The notes: generated by a model from the letters alone, not told the origin. Shown: positions 17,309 to 26,410, numbered from the stretch's first letter. The stretch: 64,000 nucleotides of DNA from Corynebacterium halotolerans (GCF_001056295.1 NZ_JVMD01000026.1:38508-102507); one strand, 5' to 3'. Numbers and translations: made by a program.

Positions 17309-17314
17309 ACAGTA
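17309..17314 (-). promoter_or_regulatory. -10 box of the HIT-lipase operon (leaderless)
   Basis: TACTGT on the minus strand, 7 nt before ATG 17301. Confidence 0.5.
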
Positions 17315-17478
17315 GCGGCCAACCCGGATCGGCCGCAGGGCAAAGGTTCCGGCCGCGGTTCCCGTTCGCGGCCGTGCCCCGCACCGCTTGACGACGCCCG
17401 CGCCCACCCGCCGCGCCCTGCCCGTCACCTTCGGCGACACTGGTCCAGGGGCGGGAACGAAACGGGGAGGGTTCTGCG

Positions 17479-18453
17479 ATGGGGAACGCACGGATGGGCG
17501 GGAATGGGGATGCTTGGCCGCCGGCGCCCGAGGCGGTGCCGCGCACCCGCGCGGAGCTGATCGCCGGACACGGAATCGGCGCCGAACGCACGTGGCGGCG
17601 CGTGCGGCGCGGGATGTACGTGCCTCCTGGTGCGGACGTGACGCCGCAGGTCAGGGTGCTCGCCGAAGTGCGGGCGCGGCGCGGGGCGGTGCTGTCGGGG
17701 GCTTCGGCCGCCCGCGCGTGCGGCCATCCGTGGGTCGCCGACCGGGTGCCGGAGGTGGTGCTCGTGCGTGAGTCGTCCAGTTCGGGCGGGGTGGTCCTGA
17801 GCGGCCGCCGCCCGTGCCGACCTGCGCGCGCGTGCCCGCTGCAGGTCGACCGCGGTGAAGTGGCCGTGCTCGTCGCAGATCCGCTCGACGTCACCATCGA
17901 CTGCGTCGCCGCGCTGCCCGACGATGAAGCGATCGCGTTCCTCGACGGCGCCATCCGCGTGTGGGGCATCGACCGAGCGCTGCGCGAGTGGGCCCGCGGC
18001 GGTCGGCCCGGGGCGCAGCGCATGCGTGAACTGCTGGAATGGTCGGTTTGGCGCGCCGAATCGCGTCCCGAGAGCCTGCTGCGCACGAAACTCCGGCGCG
18101 CCGGGGCGGGGCGCTGGGTGCCGCAGTTCATGGTGGCCGTCGCCGGCGGAAAGAGGTGGGTGGACCTGGGCGATCCCGACTACCGCATCGCCGTCGAATT
18201 CCACGGCGAAGGGCATTGGCGGGATGCGGAGGCCCGGCGGCGCGATGCCCTCCGCGTCAACGAGCTGCGCGAAGTGGGGTGGTGCGTCATCGAAGTGACC
18301 ATCCTCGACGTGTTCCGCGACTTCGATGCGTTGCTGCGGCGGATCGGGGAGCACCGCCGCCGCATCGATGCCGAGCGTGACGGGGATCTGGCGTGGCGGC
18401 GCGGGAAGTCGATCGACGCCATGCGCATGCGCGTGAACCGCTGGCTGCGGTAG
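17479..18453 (+). CDS. AbiEi-like N-terminus with DUF559-type nuclease-like C-terminus
   Basis: A 324-residue protein of a family common and repeated in Actinobacteria. The N-terminal part (TRAELIAGHGIGAERTWRRVRRGMYVPP) resembles the winged-helix of AbiEi-type antitoxins. The C-terminal part resembles DUF559/very-short-patch-like nucleases: an early Glu (RPESLLRTKLRRAG), Asp in GKRWVDLGDPDYRIAVEFHGEGHW and a late basic helix RRRDALRVNELREVGW, consistent with a PD-(D/E)XK core. ATG 17479 has GGGAGG 7-8 nt upstream. No partner toxin gene lies beside it. Activity has not been inferred beyond the fold. Confidence 0.75.
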   Translation: MGNARMGGNGDAWPPAPEAVPRTRAELIAGHGIGAERTWRRVRRGMYVPPGADVTPQVRVLAEVRARRGAVLSGASAARACGHPWVADRVPEVVLVRESSSSGGVVLSGRRPCRPARACPLQVDRGEVAVLVADPLDVTIDCVAALPDDEAIAFLDGAIRVWGIDRALREWARGGRPGAQRMRELLEWSVWRAESRPESLLRTKLRRAGAGRWVPQFMVAVAGGKRWVDLGDPDYRIAVEFHGEGHWRDAEARRRDALRVNELREVGWCVIEVTILDVFRDFDALLRRIGEHRRRIDAERDGDLAWRRGKSIDAMRMRVNRWLR

Positions 18454-19161
18454 GAGTTCCGGGGCGCGTATGGCCGGCGTGCGTGGGCGGGGTGTGCATG
18501 GCCGGCGAGGAGTGGCGGTCGGCCCTGCCCCAAAGGACGTGAACAGAACTCGACTCTGCGGGGCCGGTCTGGGGTGGCGATGGCCCGAAATCGCGATACG
18601 CGCCGTGTGGCCCGCTGCGACGTCCGCAGGATTTCTTCGATCATTTGTGCGCATGAGGGGGTTAATCGCATTGCGGGGCGTTGTGGCGCGCTTTCGGGCC
18701 TGATCAGCGATTCGTGATGTGCGCATCACGATTGGAATTGTCAACCAATTCAACTTCGCGCATTTGGTGTGCGATTCGACGTGTGCGAAAACGCTGAAGT
18801 TGAAGGATTGGGGCCCGAATTCTTCAACGCCAGCGTTCTCGCGGTCGTAAATCTCCCGCGAAACCGTCGAAGTTGAATGAGGTCGGCGCCGCCGGCGATT
18901 GGGCACCGTGGGAGGCGCCGGCGGTCGGGCGTGGGCGGAGTCGCCGGCGGGCATGGCGGTGATTGGCGGGGTTCGGGAGTCGAGGAAGGTGAATCCGCAG
19001 TTGCGGGTGGTGCCGTTCTTGGTGTTGATGCCGGCGGGTTTGTTGGGGTGCGCGGGGTCTCGCTGGTGAGCCGAAGCCGACCCGCGAAGGGGTGAATCAC
19101 ATACCTGTGGCGGGGTCGGCCGGGGGTAGTTTTCCGCCCGATTTTTCCGGCGATTTGTCCC

Positions 19162-19175
19162 GCTTTGCGACGCCC
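19162..19175 (+). repeat. Dispersed motif GCTTTGCGACGCCC, copy 4
   Basis: Exact copy in the gene-poor region, with a CCCCCCGG-type hairpin segment about 40 nt further on. Confidence 0.7.
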
Positions 19176-19455
19176 CGCTCGACGCATTTCGTAGCGCTCG
19201 AGAAGCCCCCCGGCGGGGCGCGCAGCCCAACGCGGGCGCCAGCATTTAACCGTTTTCGGGGGTATCGGCACGGTGGGCCGCTCGGGAAATGCAACTAAAG
19301 CTCCCCGCCGAATCCACTTGACGAGCGCGTATGTGAGATATCCGTTAAAGCGTCGCCAGCAATCGACGGGGGTGGTGGCACCCTCCGGTCGGCACGGGGG
19401 TAGCGGCCTGCGGCAATCGGATGCGGCGATGAATCGTCCCGGTCAAAATCAATCG

Positions 19456-19543
19456 CGGGGTGAGCCTGTGGGGCGGCCGAGGTAAGAGGGCCGCAAGCGG
19501 GTGCTCACCGCCCCGGCGGAACACCACCGTGCCACGCCGGGGC
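19456..19543. other. Candidate structured RNA or cis-element
   Basis: GGTGAGC (19459-19465) pairs with GCTCACC (19503-19509); inside it GCGGCC (19473-19478) pairs with GGCCGC (19489-19494) around the loop GAGGTAAGAG. Directly after it GCCCCGGCG (19510-19518) pairs perfectly with CGCCGGGGC (19535-19543). Three perfect stems in 85 nt suggest a folded transcript or terminator cluster. It matches no riboswitch class I recognise. Confidence 0.4.
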
Positions 19544-19774
19544 ACCGAGGAGGCACCCGCGCTTCGGGGAGGGAACCGCGGCATGACGCACGGCCGGCCG
19601 CCGGAAACGGAGGGCACCGGCGCCGGAGCCGACGCACTGCCGCGGCCAATCGCCCGCTCCGCATCCGGGAACGATGGGGGTCATTTCGCCGGATGCCGGT
19701 GAGCCGGGCATCGCTCACCCCGCACGGCCGGCCGCCCGCGCCGCGAAGGGGGGAATGTCGCGCGGGCGGCCGGA

Positions 19775-19871
19775 GGGGAACGGCACCGCGATGGCGGGGC
19801 CGGATGGGGACGCCGCGATGGGCCCGCAATCAGATGGCGGGGAACGGCGCCGCGATGGCGGGGCCGGATGG
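19775..19871. repeat. 33-bp direct repeat, period 64
   Basis: Two copies (19775-19807 and 19839-19871) starting GGGGAACGGC and ending GGGGCCGGATGG, differing at one base. Confidence 0.8.
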
Positions 19872-19880
19872 CGTTCCGGT

Positions 19881-19894
19881 GGGCGTCGCAAAGC
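19881..19894 (-). repeat. Dispersed motif GCTTTGCGACGCCC, copy 5
   Basis: Exact copy on the minus strand, 52 bp upstream of the purD -10 box. Confidence 0.7.
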
Positions 19895-19932
19895 AATGGG
19901 GTGGCCCGGAATGTGGGCCGCGACCTGGTAAG

Positions 19933-19938
19933 TAGAAT
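19933..19938 (+). promoter_or_regulatory. -10 box of purD (leaderless)
   Basis: TAGAAT, then 7 nt, then ATG 19946. This decides the start over the upstream in-frame codon at 19868. Confidence 0.6.
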
Positions 19939-19945
19939 CACGGGC

Positions 19946-21232
19946 ATGCGCATCCTCGTTATCGGTTCCGGTGCCCGCGAGCACGCCCTCCTCCATTCCA
20001 TGAGCAAGGACCCGCAGGTCGGCGAGTCCGATCTGCACGTCGCGCCGGGCAACGCCGGCATGTCCCGGTTGGCCACGCTGCACCCGGTGAAGGTCGACGA
20101 TCCCGCCGCGTGCGCCGCGCTGGCCGACGAGATCGAGCCGGACCTGGTGGTCATCGGCCCGGAGGTGCCGCTGGTCGCGGGCGTGGCCGATGCGCTGCGC
20201 GCGAAGGGTTACGCGGTGTTCGGCCCGAACGCCGACGCCGCCCGCATCGAGGGGTCGAAGGCGTTCGCGAAGGACGTCATGGCCGCCGCCGGCGTCAAGA
20301 CCGCCCACGCGGAGGCTCTCCAGCCGGGCGCCTCCGACGCAGACATCGACGCCGCCATCGACCGTTTCGGCCCGACCTGGGTGGTCAAGGACGACGGCCT
20401 GGCGGCGGGCAAGGGCGTGGTGGTCACGCCGGATCGCGCCGCGGCCCGCGCGCACGCCGTCGACGTCCTCGCCGCCGGCAACCCGGTGCTGCTGGAGTCC
20501 TTCCTCGACGGCCCGGAGGTCAGCCTTTTCTGCCTGGTCGACGGCGAGACCGTGGTGCCGCTGCAGCCGGCGCAGGACCACAAGCGCGTGGGCGACAACG
20601 ACGAGGGCCCGAACACCGGCGGCATGGGCGCCTACGCCCCGCTGGACTGGCTGCCGGAGGACGGCGTGCGGCGCATCGTCGACGAGGTCTGCGTGCCCGT
20701 GGCCAAGGAAATGGTGAAGCGCGGCTGCCCGTTCCAGGGCCTCCTCTATGCGGGCCTGGCGTGGGGTGCCGACGGCCCGTCGGTGGTCGAGTTCAACTGC
20801 CGTTTCGGCGACCCGGAGACGCAGGCCGTGCTGGCGCTGCTGGAATCGCCGCTGGCCCAGGTGCTGCACGCCGCGGCGACGGGCACGCTGGCGGAGCAGC
20901 CGGAGCTGGAGTGGCGCGACGGTTACGCGCTGACGGTGGTGCTGGCGGCGAAGGGCTACCCGCAGGACACCCGCACGGGCGACGTCATCGGCGGCGCGCA
21001 GCCGGGCCGCGAGGACGAGGGCGTGCTCCACGCGGGCACGGCGGTCGACGCGGACGGCAACATCGTGTCGTCGGGCGGCCGCGTGCTCAACGTCGTCGGC
21101 GTCGGCGCCACGCTGGAGGAGGCCCGCGAACGCGCGTATGCCGTCCTGCCGACCCTGGAGCTCGACGGTTCGCATTACCGCACCGACATCGCGCTGCCGG
21201 CGGTGGAGGGCCGCATTTCCATCCCGCAGTAG
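19946..21232 (+). CDS. purD: Phosphoribosylamine-glycine ligase PurD
   Basis: Second step of purine synthesis: joins glycine to phosphoribosylamine using ATP. The 428-residue protein starts with the Rossmann-like [17 protein letters not shown] and shows [10 protein letters not shown], the ATP-grasp motifs [49 protein letters not shown] (read in parts) and [13 protein letters not shown]. Length is normal. The start is fixed by the leaderless promoter. A terminator hairpin follows at 21255. Confidence 0.97.
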   Translation: MRILVIGSGAREHALLHSMSKDPQVGESDLHVAPGNAGMSRLATLHPVKVDDPAACAALADEIEPDLVVIGPEVPLVAGVADALRAKGYAVFGPNADAARIEGSKAFAKDVMAAAGVKTAHAEALQPGASDADIDAAIDRFGPTWVVKDDGLAAGKGVVVTPDRAAARAHAVDVLAAGNPVLLESFLDGPEVSLFCLVDGETVVPLQPAQDHKRVGDNDEGPNTGGMGAYAPLDWLPEDGVRRIVDEVCVPVAKEMVKRGCPFQGLLYAGLAWGADGPSVVEFNCRFGDPETQAVLALLESPLAQVLHAAATGTLAEQPELEWRDGYALTVVLAAKGYPQDTRTGDVIGGAQPGREDEGVLHAGTAVDADGNIVSSGGRVLNVVGVGATLEEARERAYAVLPTLELDGSHYRTDIALPAVEGRISIPQ

Positions 21233-21243
21233 TTTCTCCCATT

Positions 21244-21257
21244 GCTTTGCGACGCCC
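21244..21257 (+). repeat. Dispersed motif GCTTTGCGACGCCC, copy 6
   Basis: Exact copy 12 bp after the purD stop; its last three bases are the first of the terminator stem. Confidence 0.7.
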
Positions 21258-21290
21258 CCGCGCCCGGGCCACATGGTCCGGGCGCGGGGG
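21255..21290 (+). terminator. Hairpin after purD
   Basis: CCCCCGCGCCCGG (21255-21267) pairs perfectly with CCGGGCGCGGGGG (21278-21290). No T run follows. Confidence 0.65.
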
Positions 21291-21306
21291 CTCTGCTCTG
21301 CGCCGA

Positions 21307-21312
21307 TAAGGT
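21307..21312 (+). promoter_or_regulatory. -10 box of the aminotransferase gene (leaderless)
   Basis: TAAGGT, then 6 nt, then ATG 21319. Confidence 0.5.
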
Positions 21313-21318
21313 GGTGCC

Positions 21319-22488
21319 ATGATGCCTTCGAAGCGATCCGACGTTGCCCCGTTCCACGTGATGGATGTGTTGGCGGCGGCGCAGGAGCGGCAGCGGACGC
21401 ATGGGGACGCGCTGTTCCTGTGCGCGGGGCAGCCGTCGACGCCGGCGCCGCGCCGCGCGTTGGAGGCGGTGCGGGCGGCGGTGGGGGAGCGGGTGCTCGG
21501 CTACACCGAGGCGACGGGCATCCCGGAGCTCAAGCGCGCGATCGCGGAGGACCACAATCGGCGGATGGCTGCGCGCGGGGGTGCGGGGCACGAGGTCGCG
21601 GTCGAGGACGTGGTGATCACGACGGGCTCGTCGGGAGGCTTCGTCACCCTGTTCCTGGCGGCGCTGGACCCCGGCGACGACATCGTGCTGGCCCGGCCCG
21701 GTTACCCGGCGTACCGCAATACGCTGCAGGCGCTCGGCGCGAACGTGGTGGAGATCGATTGCGGGCCGGAGACGCGCTTCCAGCTCACCGTCGAGTTGCT
21801 GGAGGGGCTGGCGCGGGTGCCGCGGGCGGTGATCGTCACCAGCCCGGACAACCCGACGGGCACGATCATCGACGCCGACGAGCTCGGCCGGATCGCCCGC
21901 TGGTGCGAGGCCAATGACGTCCTGCTGGTCAGCGACGAGATCTACCACGGCATTTCCTTCGGCCGCGAGTGCGTCAGCGCCCGGGAGTTCGGCGACGCGG
22001 CGGTGGTGGTGGGCTCGGTGAGCAAGTACCACTCGATGACGGGGTGGCGCGTCGGCTGGTTGATCATCCCCGAGTGGCTTCGTGGCCCGTGCGACCGGTT
22101 GGCGGCGAATCTGACGGTGTGCCCGCCGGCGGCGTCGCAGGTCGCGGCGATCGAAGCGTTCCACCCGGAGTCCATCGCGGAGCTCGACGGCCACGTGCGC
22201 CGCTACGCCGCCAACCGCGAACTGCTCATCGAGCGTCTGCCGGGGGCGGGCCTGGGCACCTTCGCCCCGCCGGACGGGGGCTTCTACATCTACGCCGACG
22301 TCTCGCACCTGACGGACGATTCGCTGGCGTGGGCGCGCGAGCTTCTCCGCGCCACCGGCGTCGCCGTCGCGCCGGGCGTCGACTTCGACACCGTGTCGGG
22401 CCACCGCTGGGTGCGACTGTGTTTCGCCGGGTCGACGGAGGACATGGCGGAGGCGTGCCGGCGCATCGGGGAATTCACCGCGCGCTAG
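21319..22488 (+). CDS. PLP-dependent aminotransferase, class I/II
   Basis: A 389-residue fold-type I aminotransferase. The PLP lysine lies in VGSVSKYHSMTGWRVGW; other landmarks are the glycine loop TTGSSGGF, SPDNPTGTI, VSDEIYHGISF and the substrate-carboxylate Arg in HRWVRLCFAG. It is close to aspartate/alanine-type aminotransferases often annotated next to purine genes in corynebacteria; the amino donor and keto acid cannot be read out. It is transcribed from its own leaderless promoter, between purD and the potassium transporter. Confidence 0.87.
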   Translation: MMPSKRSDVAPFHVMDVLAAAQERQRTHGDALFLCAGQPSTPAPRRALEAVRAAVGERVLGYTEATGIPELKRAIAEDHNRRMAARGGAGHEVAVEDVVITTGSSGGFVTLFLAALDPGDDIVLARPGYPAYRNTLQALGANVVEIDCGPETRFQLTVELLEGLARVPRAVIVTSPDNPTGTIIDADELGRIARWCEANDVLLVSDEIYHGISFGRECVSAREFGDAAVVVGSVSKYHSMTGWRVGWLIIPEWLRGPCDRLAANLTVCPPAASQVAAIEAFHPESIAELDGHVRRYAANRELLIERLPGAGLGTFAPPDGGFYIYADVSHLTDDSLAWARELLRATGVAVAPGVDFDTVSGHRWVRLCFAGSTEDMAEACRRIGEFTAR

Positions 22489-22514
22489 CCCTTCCCCCGG
22501 GCGCGCCGCGGGTC

Positions 22515-22520
22515 TAGCAT
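22515..22520 (+). promoter_or_regulatory. -10 box of the trkH/trkA operon (leaderless)
   Basis: TAGCAT, then 7 nt, then GTG 22528. Confidence 0.5.
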
Positions 22521-22527
22521 TTTCGCG

Positions 22528-23922
22528 GTGAGCATCACGTTGAGCGTGGGGCGGCGCCGCAGGCACCTCCGCCCCACCATGGCGGTGGCCCTCGGTTTCC
22601 TGGGCGTCATCGCGGCGGGCACGGCTTTGTTGTCCGCGCCCTGGTCGTCGGTGGACGGGTCGGTGACGCCGCTTTCCGACGCCTTGTTCACCGCGACTTC
22701 GGCCACCTGTCTGACGGGGCTGATCACGGTGGACACGGCGACGCATTGGTCGGCGGCGGGGCAGGTCACGGTGATGGCGCTGATCCAGCTGGGCGGCCTG
22801 GGCTTCATGACCATGGCGTCGCTGCTGGGGCTCATCGTCGCCGGGCGCCTGGGGCTGCGCCAACGGCTGGGCGCGACGGCGGAAGGGCGCGGCATCGAGT
22901 TGGGCGAGGTCGCGTGGGTCGTGCGGGCGACGGTGTTGTTCACCCTCGTGGTGGAGGTGCTGGTGGCGACCGTCCTGACGCTGCGCTTCCGCTCCGGCTA
23001 CGGCTACGGGTGGGGCCGGGCGACGTGGGAGGGCGTCTTCCACGCGATCTCCGGCTTCAACAATGCGGGATTCGCGCTGTACTCCGACAACGTCGTCGGT
23101 TTCGCCGCCGATGCCTGGGTGCTGCTGCCGTTGGCGTTCGCGCTGATGATCGGCGGCCTCGGCTTTCCGGTCCTGTTGGAGGGCGCCCGCCGCGTGCGGG
23201 CGCGCCTGGAGAACCGGCCGCAGCGCCGCTGGAGCCTGACTTCCCGGTACACCTTGCTGGGCACGGCGTTTCTCGTGCCCGCGGGCATGGCGATGGTGGC
23301 GTTCGGCGAGTGGAACGGCGCCCTCGCCCGCGCCGGCGGCGTCGACGGAGCGGAACCCACCACGCCGGTGCGGCTGCTCAACGCGTTCTTCGCCGGGGTC
23401 AGCCCCCGCACCGCGGGCTTCAACGCCGTCGATTACGCCCATTTCCACCCGTCGACGCTGATGGGCACGGACATCCTCATGTTCATCGGCGGCGGTTCGG
23501 GCGGCACCGCCGGCGGCGTGAAGATCACCACCGCCGCCGTGCTCATCGCCGCGATCCTCGCCGAAGTGCGGGGCGACGACTCCGTCATTTCGCACGGCAG
23601 GGTCGTGGGCAGGCGCGTCGTCAGGCAGTCGCTCGCCGTGCTGGCCGCCGGCCTGGCCCTGGTGGTCGGCTCGACGATGGCGCTGCTGTTCATCGCGCCC
23701 CAGTTCTCCACGGACCAGCTGCTGTTCGAGGTGATCAGCGCGTTCGCGACCGTCGGCCTGTCCACGGGCATCACCGGCGATCTGCCGGTCGCCGCCCAGA
23801 TGATCCTGATCCCCCTGATGTTCGCGGGGCGCGTCGGCCCGTTGGCGCTGGCCACCGCGCTGGCCGCCCGCAGCCGCGGGCGCCTGTACGACTACCCGGA
23901 AGAAAGGCCCTTCATTGGTTAA
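22528..23922 (+). CDS. Potassium transporter, TrkH/KtrB membrane subunit
   Basis: A 464-residue membrane protein with the four pore repeats of the Trk/Ktr family. Selectivity-filter regions are visible as ATSATCLTGL, SGFNNAGFALY, SPRTAGFNAVD and ATVGLSTGITG, with the intramembrane gate-like segment GGGSGGTAGGVKITT. About 8-10 membrane helices flank them. Length fits KtrB-type subunits. Its 3' end overlaps the next gene, the NAD-binding regulatory subunit, by 8 bp, so the two form one uptake system. Confidence 0.93.
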   Translation: MSITLSVGRRRRHLRPTMAVALGFLGVIAAGTALLSAPWSSVDGSVTPLSDALFTATSATCLTGLITVDTATHWSAAGQVTVMALIQLGGLGFMTMASLLGLIVAGRLGLRQRLGATAEGRGIELGEVAWVVRATVLFTLVVEVLVATVLTLRFRSGYGYGWGRATWEGVFHAISGFNNAGFALYSDNVVGFAADAWVLLPLAFALMIGGLGFPVLLEGARRVRARLENRPQRRWSLTSRYTLLGTAFLVPAGMAMVAFGEWNGALARAGGVDGAEPTTPVRLLNAFFAGVSPRTAGFNAVDYAHFHPSTLMGTDILMFIGGGSGGTAGGVKITTAAVLIAAILAEVRGDDSVISHGRVVGRRVVRQSLAVLAAGLALVVGSTMALLFIAPQFSTDQLLFEVISAFATVGLSTGITGDLPVAAQMILIPLMFAGRVGPLALATALAARSRGRLYDYPEERPFIG

Positions 23923-24616
23923 CGCATTCCGCCGCGGCTCGCGCGCGGCAGACGAGGCCGAGGCCGCCACCGGCCCGGTGATCATCCTGGGCCTGGGCAG
24001 GTTCGGCCAGGCGCTCGGCGAGGAGCTGGTCGCCGGCGGGGTCGAGGTGCTGTGCGTCGACGCCGACCCCCGCGTCGTGCAGGAATGCTCGACGAGCTTC
24101 GACCACGTCGTCACCGCCGACACAACGAACCCGGAGGCGCTGCGCCAGCTCGGCGTCGCCGAGGCCGGGCGGGTGGTCATCGCCATCGGCTCGAACATCG
24201 AGGCGTCGGTGCTCACCGCGTCGGCCGTGGTGGACATGGGCGCGCCGAGCATCTGGGCGAAGGCCGACAATCAGGCGCACGCGAAGATCCTCGGGCAGAT
24301 CGGCGTGCACCACGTCATCCGGCCCGAGTCGGACATGGGCCGCCGAGTGGCGCACCTGATCGGCGGCGGCGTGCAGGAGTACGTCGAGTTCGACCGGGGT
24401 TTCGCGGTGGCGAAGATCGCCCCGCCGGTGTCCGTGCTGGACCACCGCGTGGGCGAGATCAACGCGCGCGGCGATTCCCCGGTGCAGATCCTCGCCCTGC
24501 GGCCGCGGGACGGGGCTTTCCGACGGGCCCTGGCCGACGACGTCCTCCATGCCGGCGACCTCGTGATCGCCGCGGGCCCCGTCCAGGAACTGGAGAAGTT
24601 CGCCGCCCGGAAGTGA
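23915..24616 (+). CDS. Potassium transporter, TrkA/KtrA regulatory subunit
   Basis: A 233-residue cytoplasmic RCK protein. The nucleotide-binding motif is VIILGLGRFGQALGEEL, followed by VLCVDADPRVVQE, a TADTTNPEALRQLG loop and the C-terminal TrkA-C domain (DHRVGEINARGDSPVQILAL to the end). It gates the TrkH-type pore in response to bound ATP/ADP or NAD(H). The start is TTG 23915 with AAAGG 7 nt upstream, inside the end of the pore gene. Confidence 0.92.
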   Translation: MVNAFRRGSRAADEAEAATGPVIILGLGRFGQALGEELVAGGVEVLCVDADPRVVQECSTSFDHVVTADTTNPEALRQLGVAEAGRVVIAIGSNIEASVLTASAVVDMGAPSIWAKADNQAHAKILGQIGVHHVIRPESDMGRRVAHLIGGGVQEYVEFDRGFAVAKIAPPVSVLDHRVGEINARGDSPVQILALRPRDGAFRRALADDVLHAGDLVIAAGPVQELEKFAARK

Positions 24617-24669
24617 GCGGGGGAAGGGCGCGGGACGTGAGCGGGGGAGGGGCGGTCCGGGCCACATGG

Positions 24670-24675
24670 AATACT
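24670..24675 (+). promoter_or_regulatory. -10 box of purB (leaderless)
   Basis: AATACT, then 6 nt, then GTG 24682. Confidence 0.4.
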
Positions 24676-24681
24676 TGGGGC

Positions 24682-26115
24682 GTGGCCAACAACAAGAAGA
24701 AGATCGCAAACGTCCTGGCGAACCGCTACGCGTCCGCGGAACTCGCGGAGCTGTGGAGCCCCGAGCACAAGATCATCCTGGAGCGGCGGCTGTGGCTCGC
24801 CGTGCTGAAGGCGCAGGCGGCGCGCGGCATCGAGGTGCCGGAGGGGACCGTCGAGAAGTACGAGGCCGTCATCGAGCAGGTGGACCTCGACTCCATCGCC
24901 GAGCGTGAACGCGTCACGCGCCATGACGTCAAGGCGCGCATTGAGGAGTTCTGCGCCCTGGCGGGCACGGAGCACATCCACAAGGGCATGACCAGCCGCG
25001 ATCTGACGGAAAACGTCGAGCAGCTGCAGATCCTGCAGTCGCTGCGGGCGGTGCGCGACAAGGCCGTCGCCGTCGTCGCCCGCACCGCCGAGAAGGCCGC
25101 CGCGTACCAGTCCCTGGTCATGGCGGGCCGCTCCCACAACGTCGCCGCGCAGGCGACCACGCTGGGCAAGCGCTTCGCGTCGGCCGCCGATGAAATGCTG
25201 CTGGGCATCGAGCGCATTGAGGATCTGATCTCCCGCTACCCGCTGCGCGGCATCAAGGGCCCGATGGGCACGGCCCAGGACATGCTCGATCTGCTCGACG
25301 GCGACGAGGCCGACCTGGCCTCGCTGGAAACGGAGATCGCCGAGGGCCTGGGCTTCACCCGCGTCTTCGACTCGGTCGGCCAGGTCTACCCGCGCACCCT
25401 CGACTTCGATGCGCTTTCGGCCCTCGTCGAGCTCGGAGCCGGCCCGTCGTCCCTGGCCACCACCATCCGCCTGATGGCGGGCAACGAGATCGTCACCGAG
25501 GGCTTCAAGGAAGGCCAGGTCGGCTCGTCCGCCATGCCCCACAAGATGAACGCCCGCTCCTGCGAGCGCGTCACCGGCTTCCAGGTCATCCTGCGCGGCT
25601 ACATGACCATGCTCTCCGAACTGGCCGGCAACCAGTGGAACGAGGGCGACGTGTCCTGCTCCGTGGTCCGCCGCGTCGCCCTGCCGGACGCGTTCTTCGC
25701 CATGGACGGCATGTTCGAGACGTTCCTCACCGTCCTCGACGAGTTCGGCGCCTTCCCCGCCATGATCGACCGCGAGCTGGAGCGCTACCTGCCGTTCCTG
25801 GCCTCGACCAAGGTGCTCATGGCGTGCGTGCGGGCGGGCGTCGGCCGCGAGGAGGCGCACGAGGTCATCAAGGAGCACGCCGTCGGCTCGGCGCTGGACA
25901 TGCGCGAGAAGGGCGCGGAACAGTCGCTGGTCGAGCGCCTGGCCGCCGACTCCCGCATCCCGCTCGACGAGGAGGGCCTGCGCGCGGCGCTGGCCGACCG
26001 CCACGCCTTCATCGGCGCCGCGGAATCCCAGGTCGATCGCGTGGTGGCGCGGGTGAACGAGCTCGTCGCAAAGCACCCCGAAGCCGCCGCCTACCAGCCG
26101 GGCGACATTCTCTGA
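24682..26115 (+). CDS. purB: Adenylosuccinate lyase PurB
   Basis: Removes fumarate at two points of purine synthesis (SAICAR to AICAR, adenylosuccinate to AMP). The 477-residue protein has the fumarase-superfamily signature GQVGSSAMPHKMNARSCE, the earlier TSRDLTENVEQLQ and AGRSHNVAAQATT with the catalytic His. Length is close to the mycobacterial enzyme (about 472). It starts at GTG 24682 right after a -10 box and is followed by a terminator. The purine cluster then breaks off and resumes with purC 26 kb downstream. Confidence 0.96.
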   Translation: MANNKKKIANVLANRYASAELAELWSPEHKIILERRLWLAVLKAQAARGIEVPEGTVEKYEAVIEQVDLDSIAERERVTRHDVKARIEEFCALAGTEHIHKGMTSRDLTENVEQLQILQSLRAVRDKAVAVVARTAEKAAAYQSLVMAGRSHNVAAQATTLGKRFASAADEMLLGIERIEDLISRYPLRGIKGPMGTAQDMLDLLDGDEADLASLETEIAEGLGFTRVFDSVGQVYPRTLDFDALSALVELGAGPSSLATTIRLMAGNEIVTEGFKEGQVGSSAMPHKMNARSCERVTGFQVILRGYMTMLSELAGNQWNEGDVSCSVVRRVALPDAFFAMDGMFETFLTVLDEFGAFPAMIDRELERYLPFLASTKVLMACVRAGVGREEAHEVIKEHAVGSALDMREKGAEQSLVERLAADSRIPLDEEGLRAALADRHAFIGAAESQVDRVVARVNELVAKHPEAAAYQPGDIL

Positions 26116-26145
26116 GCGCGCGCTGAAACGAAACCCGGTCTTTTC

Positions 26146-26179
26146 GCACCCCCGACCTCCGCCGCGGAGGCGGGGGTGC
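26146..26179 (+). terminator. Terminator after purB
   Basis: GCACCCCCG-A-CCTCCGC pairs with GCGGAGG-CGGGGGTGC, a 16-bp stem with one bulge and almost no loop. Confidence 0.65.
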
Positions 26180-26301
26180 ACCCGTTGGCGCAGCGGAACG
26201 GCGTGAGCCCGCGGCGTTTCCACAGGTCAGGGTTTCCTGGGCGGGATCGTTCGCAAAGGGTTTCCAAAGCTGAACGGCAACCCTTGGCAAAAGCATTGAG
26301 A

Positions 26302-26320
26302 GCAGGTTAGCCTTACGCGG
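26302..26320 (+). promoter_or_regulatory. DtxR-type iron box over the fbp promoter
   Basis: The core AGGTTAGCCTTAC matches the DtxR consensus (TTAGGTTAGCCTAACCTAA) over its central 12 bases. It overlaps the expected -10 region of a promoter with -35 TTGGCA at 26284-26289, so iron-loaded DtxR would block transcription of the iron transporter operon. Confidence 0.75.
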
Positions 26321-26410
26321 GCTCGTTGATCGATGTTCGGTTTTCGCGGCCCGCAGTCCCCGCGGACTGCCCCAGAGCTTCCCCATCGACACCACAAAAG
26401 AGGTTCACTG

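Larger units (their letters stand above)
18454..19945. other. 1.5 kb gene-poor region upstream of purD
   Basis: No open frame here has convincing codon use or a recognisable product. It contains, in order: an AT-richer block (about 18700-18880) with short inverted repeats CGTGATG/CATCACG and GAATTG/CAATTC and three copies of GAAGTTGAA in either orientation; a dispersed-motif copy (19162); two nested perfect hairpins (19459-19543); a 33-bp direct repeat with period 64 (19775-19871); a second motif copy (19881); and the purD promoter (19933). It may be a gene graveyard or carry an RNA. Confidence 0.5.

Noticed and set aside
17425..19245. 606-codon minus-strand frame covering the gene-poor region
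   Set aside because: Half of it is the shadow of the AbiEi/DUF559 gene; the rest has no recognisable protein and mixed codon use.
19190..19300. 6C RNA or RNase P RNA
   Set aside because: A CCCCCC run is present, but not the paired C-rich loops of 6C RNA, and the conserved RNase P cores are missing.
19459..19543. Riboswitch for purD
   Set aside because: The purD promoter lies 390 nt downstream and gives a leaderless message, and no known riboswitch core is visible.
21175..24270. 1031-codon minus-strand frame
   Set aside because: Shadow of the aminotransferase and trkH genes; no domain, extreme His/Arg/Asp content.
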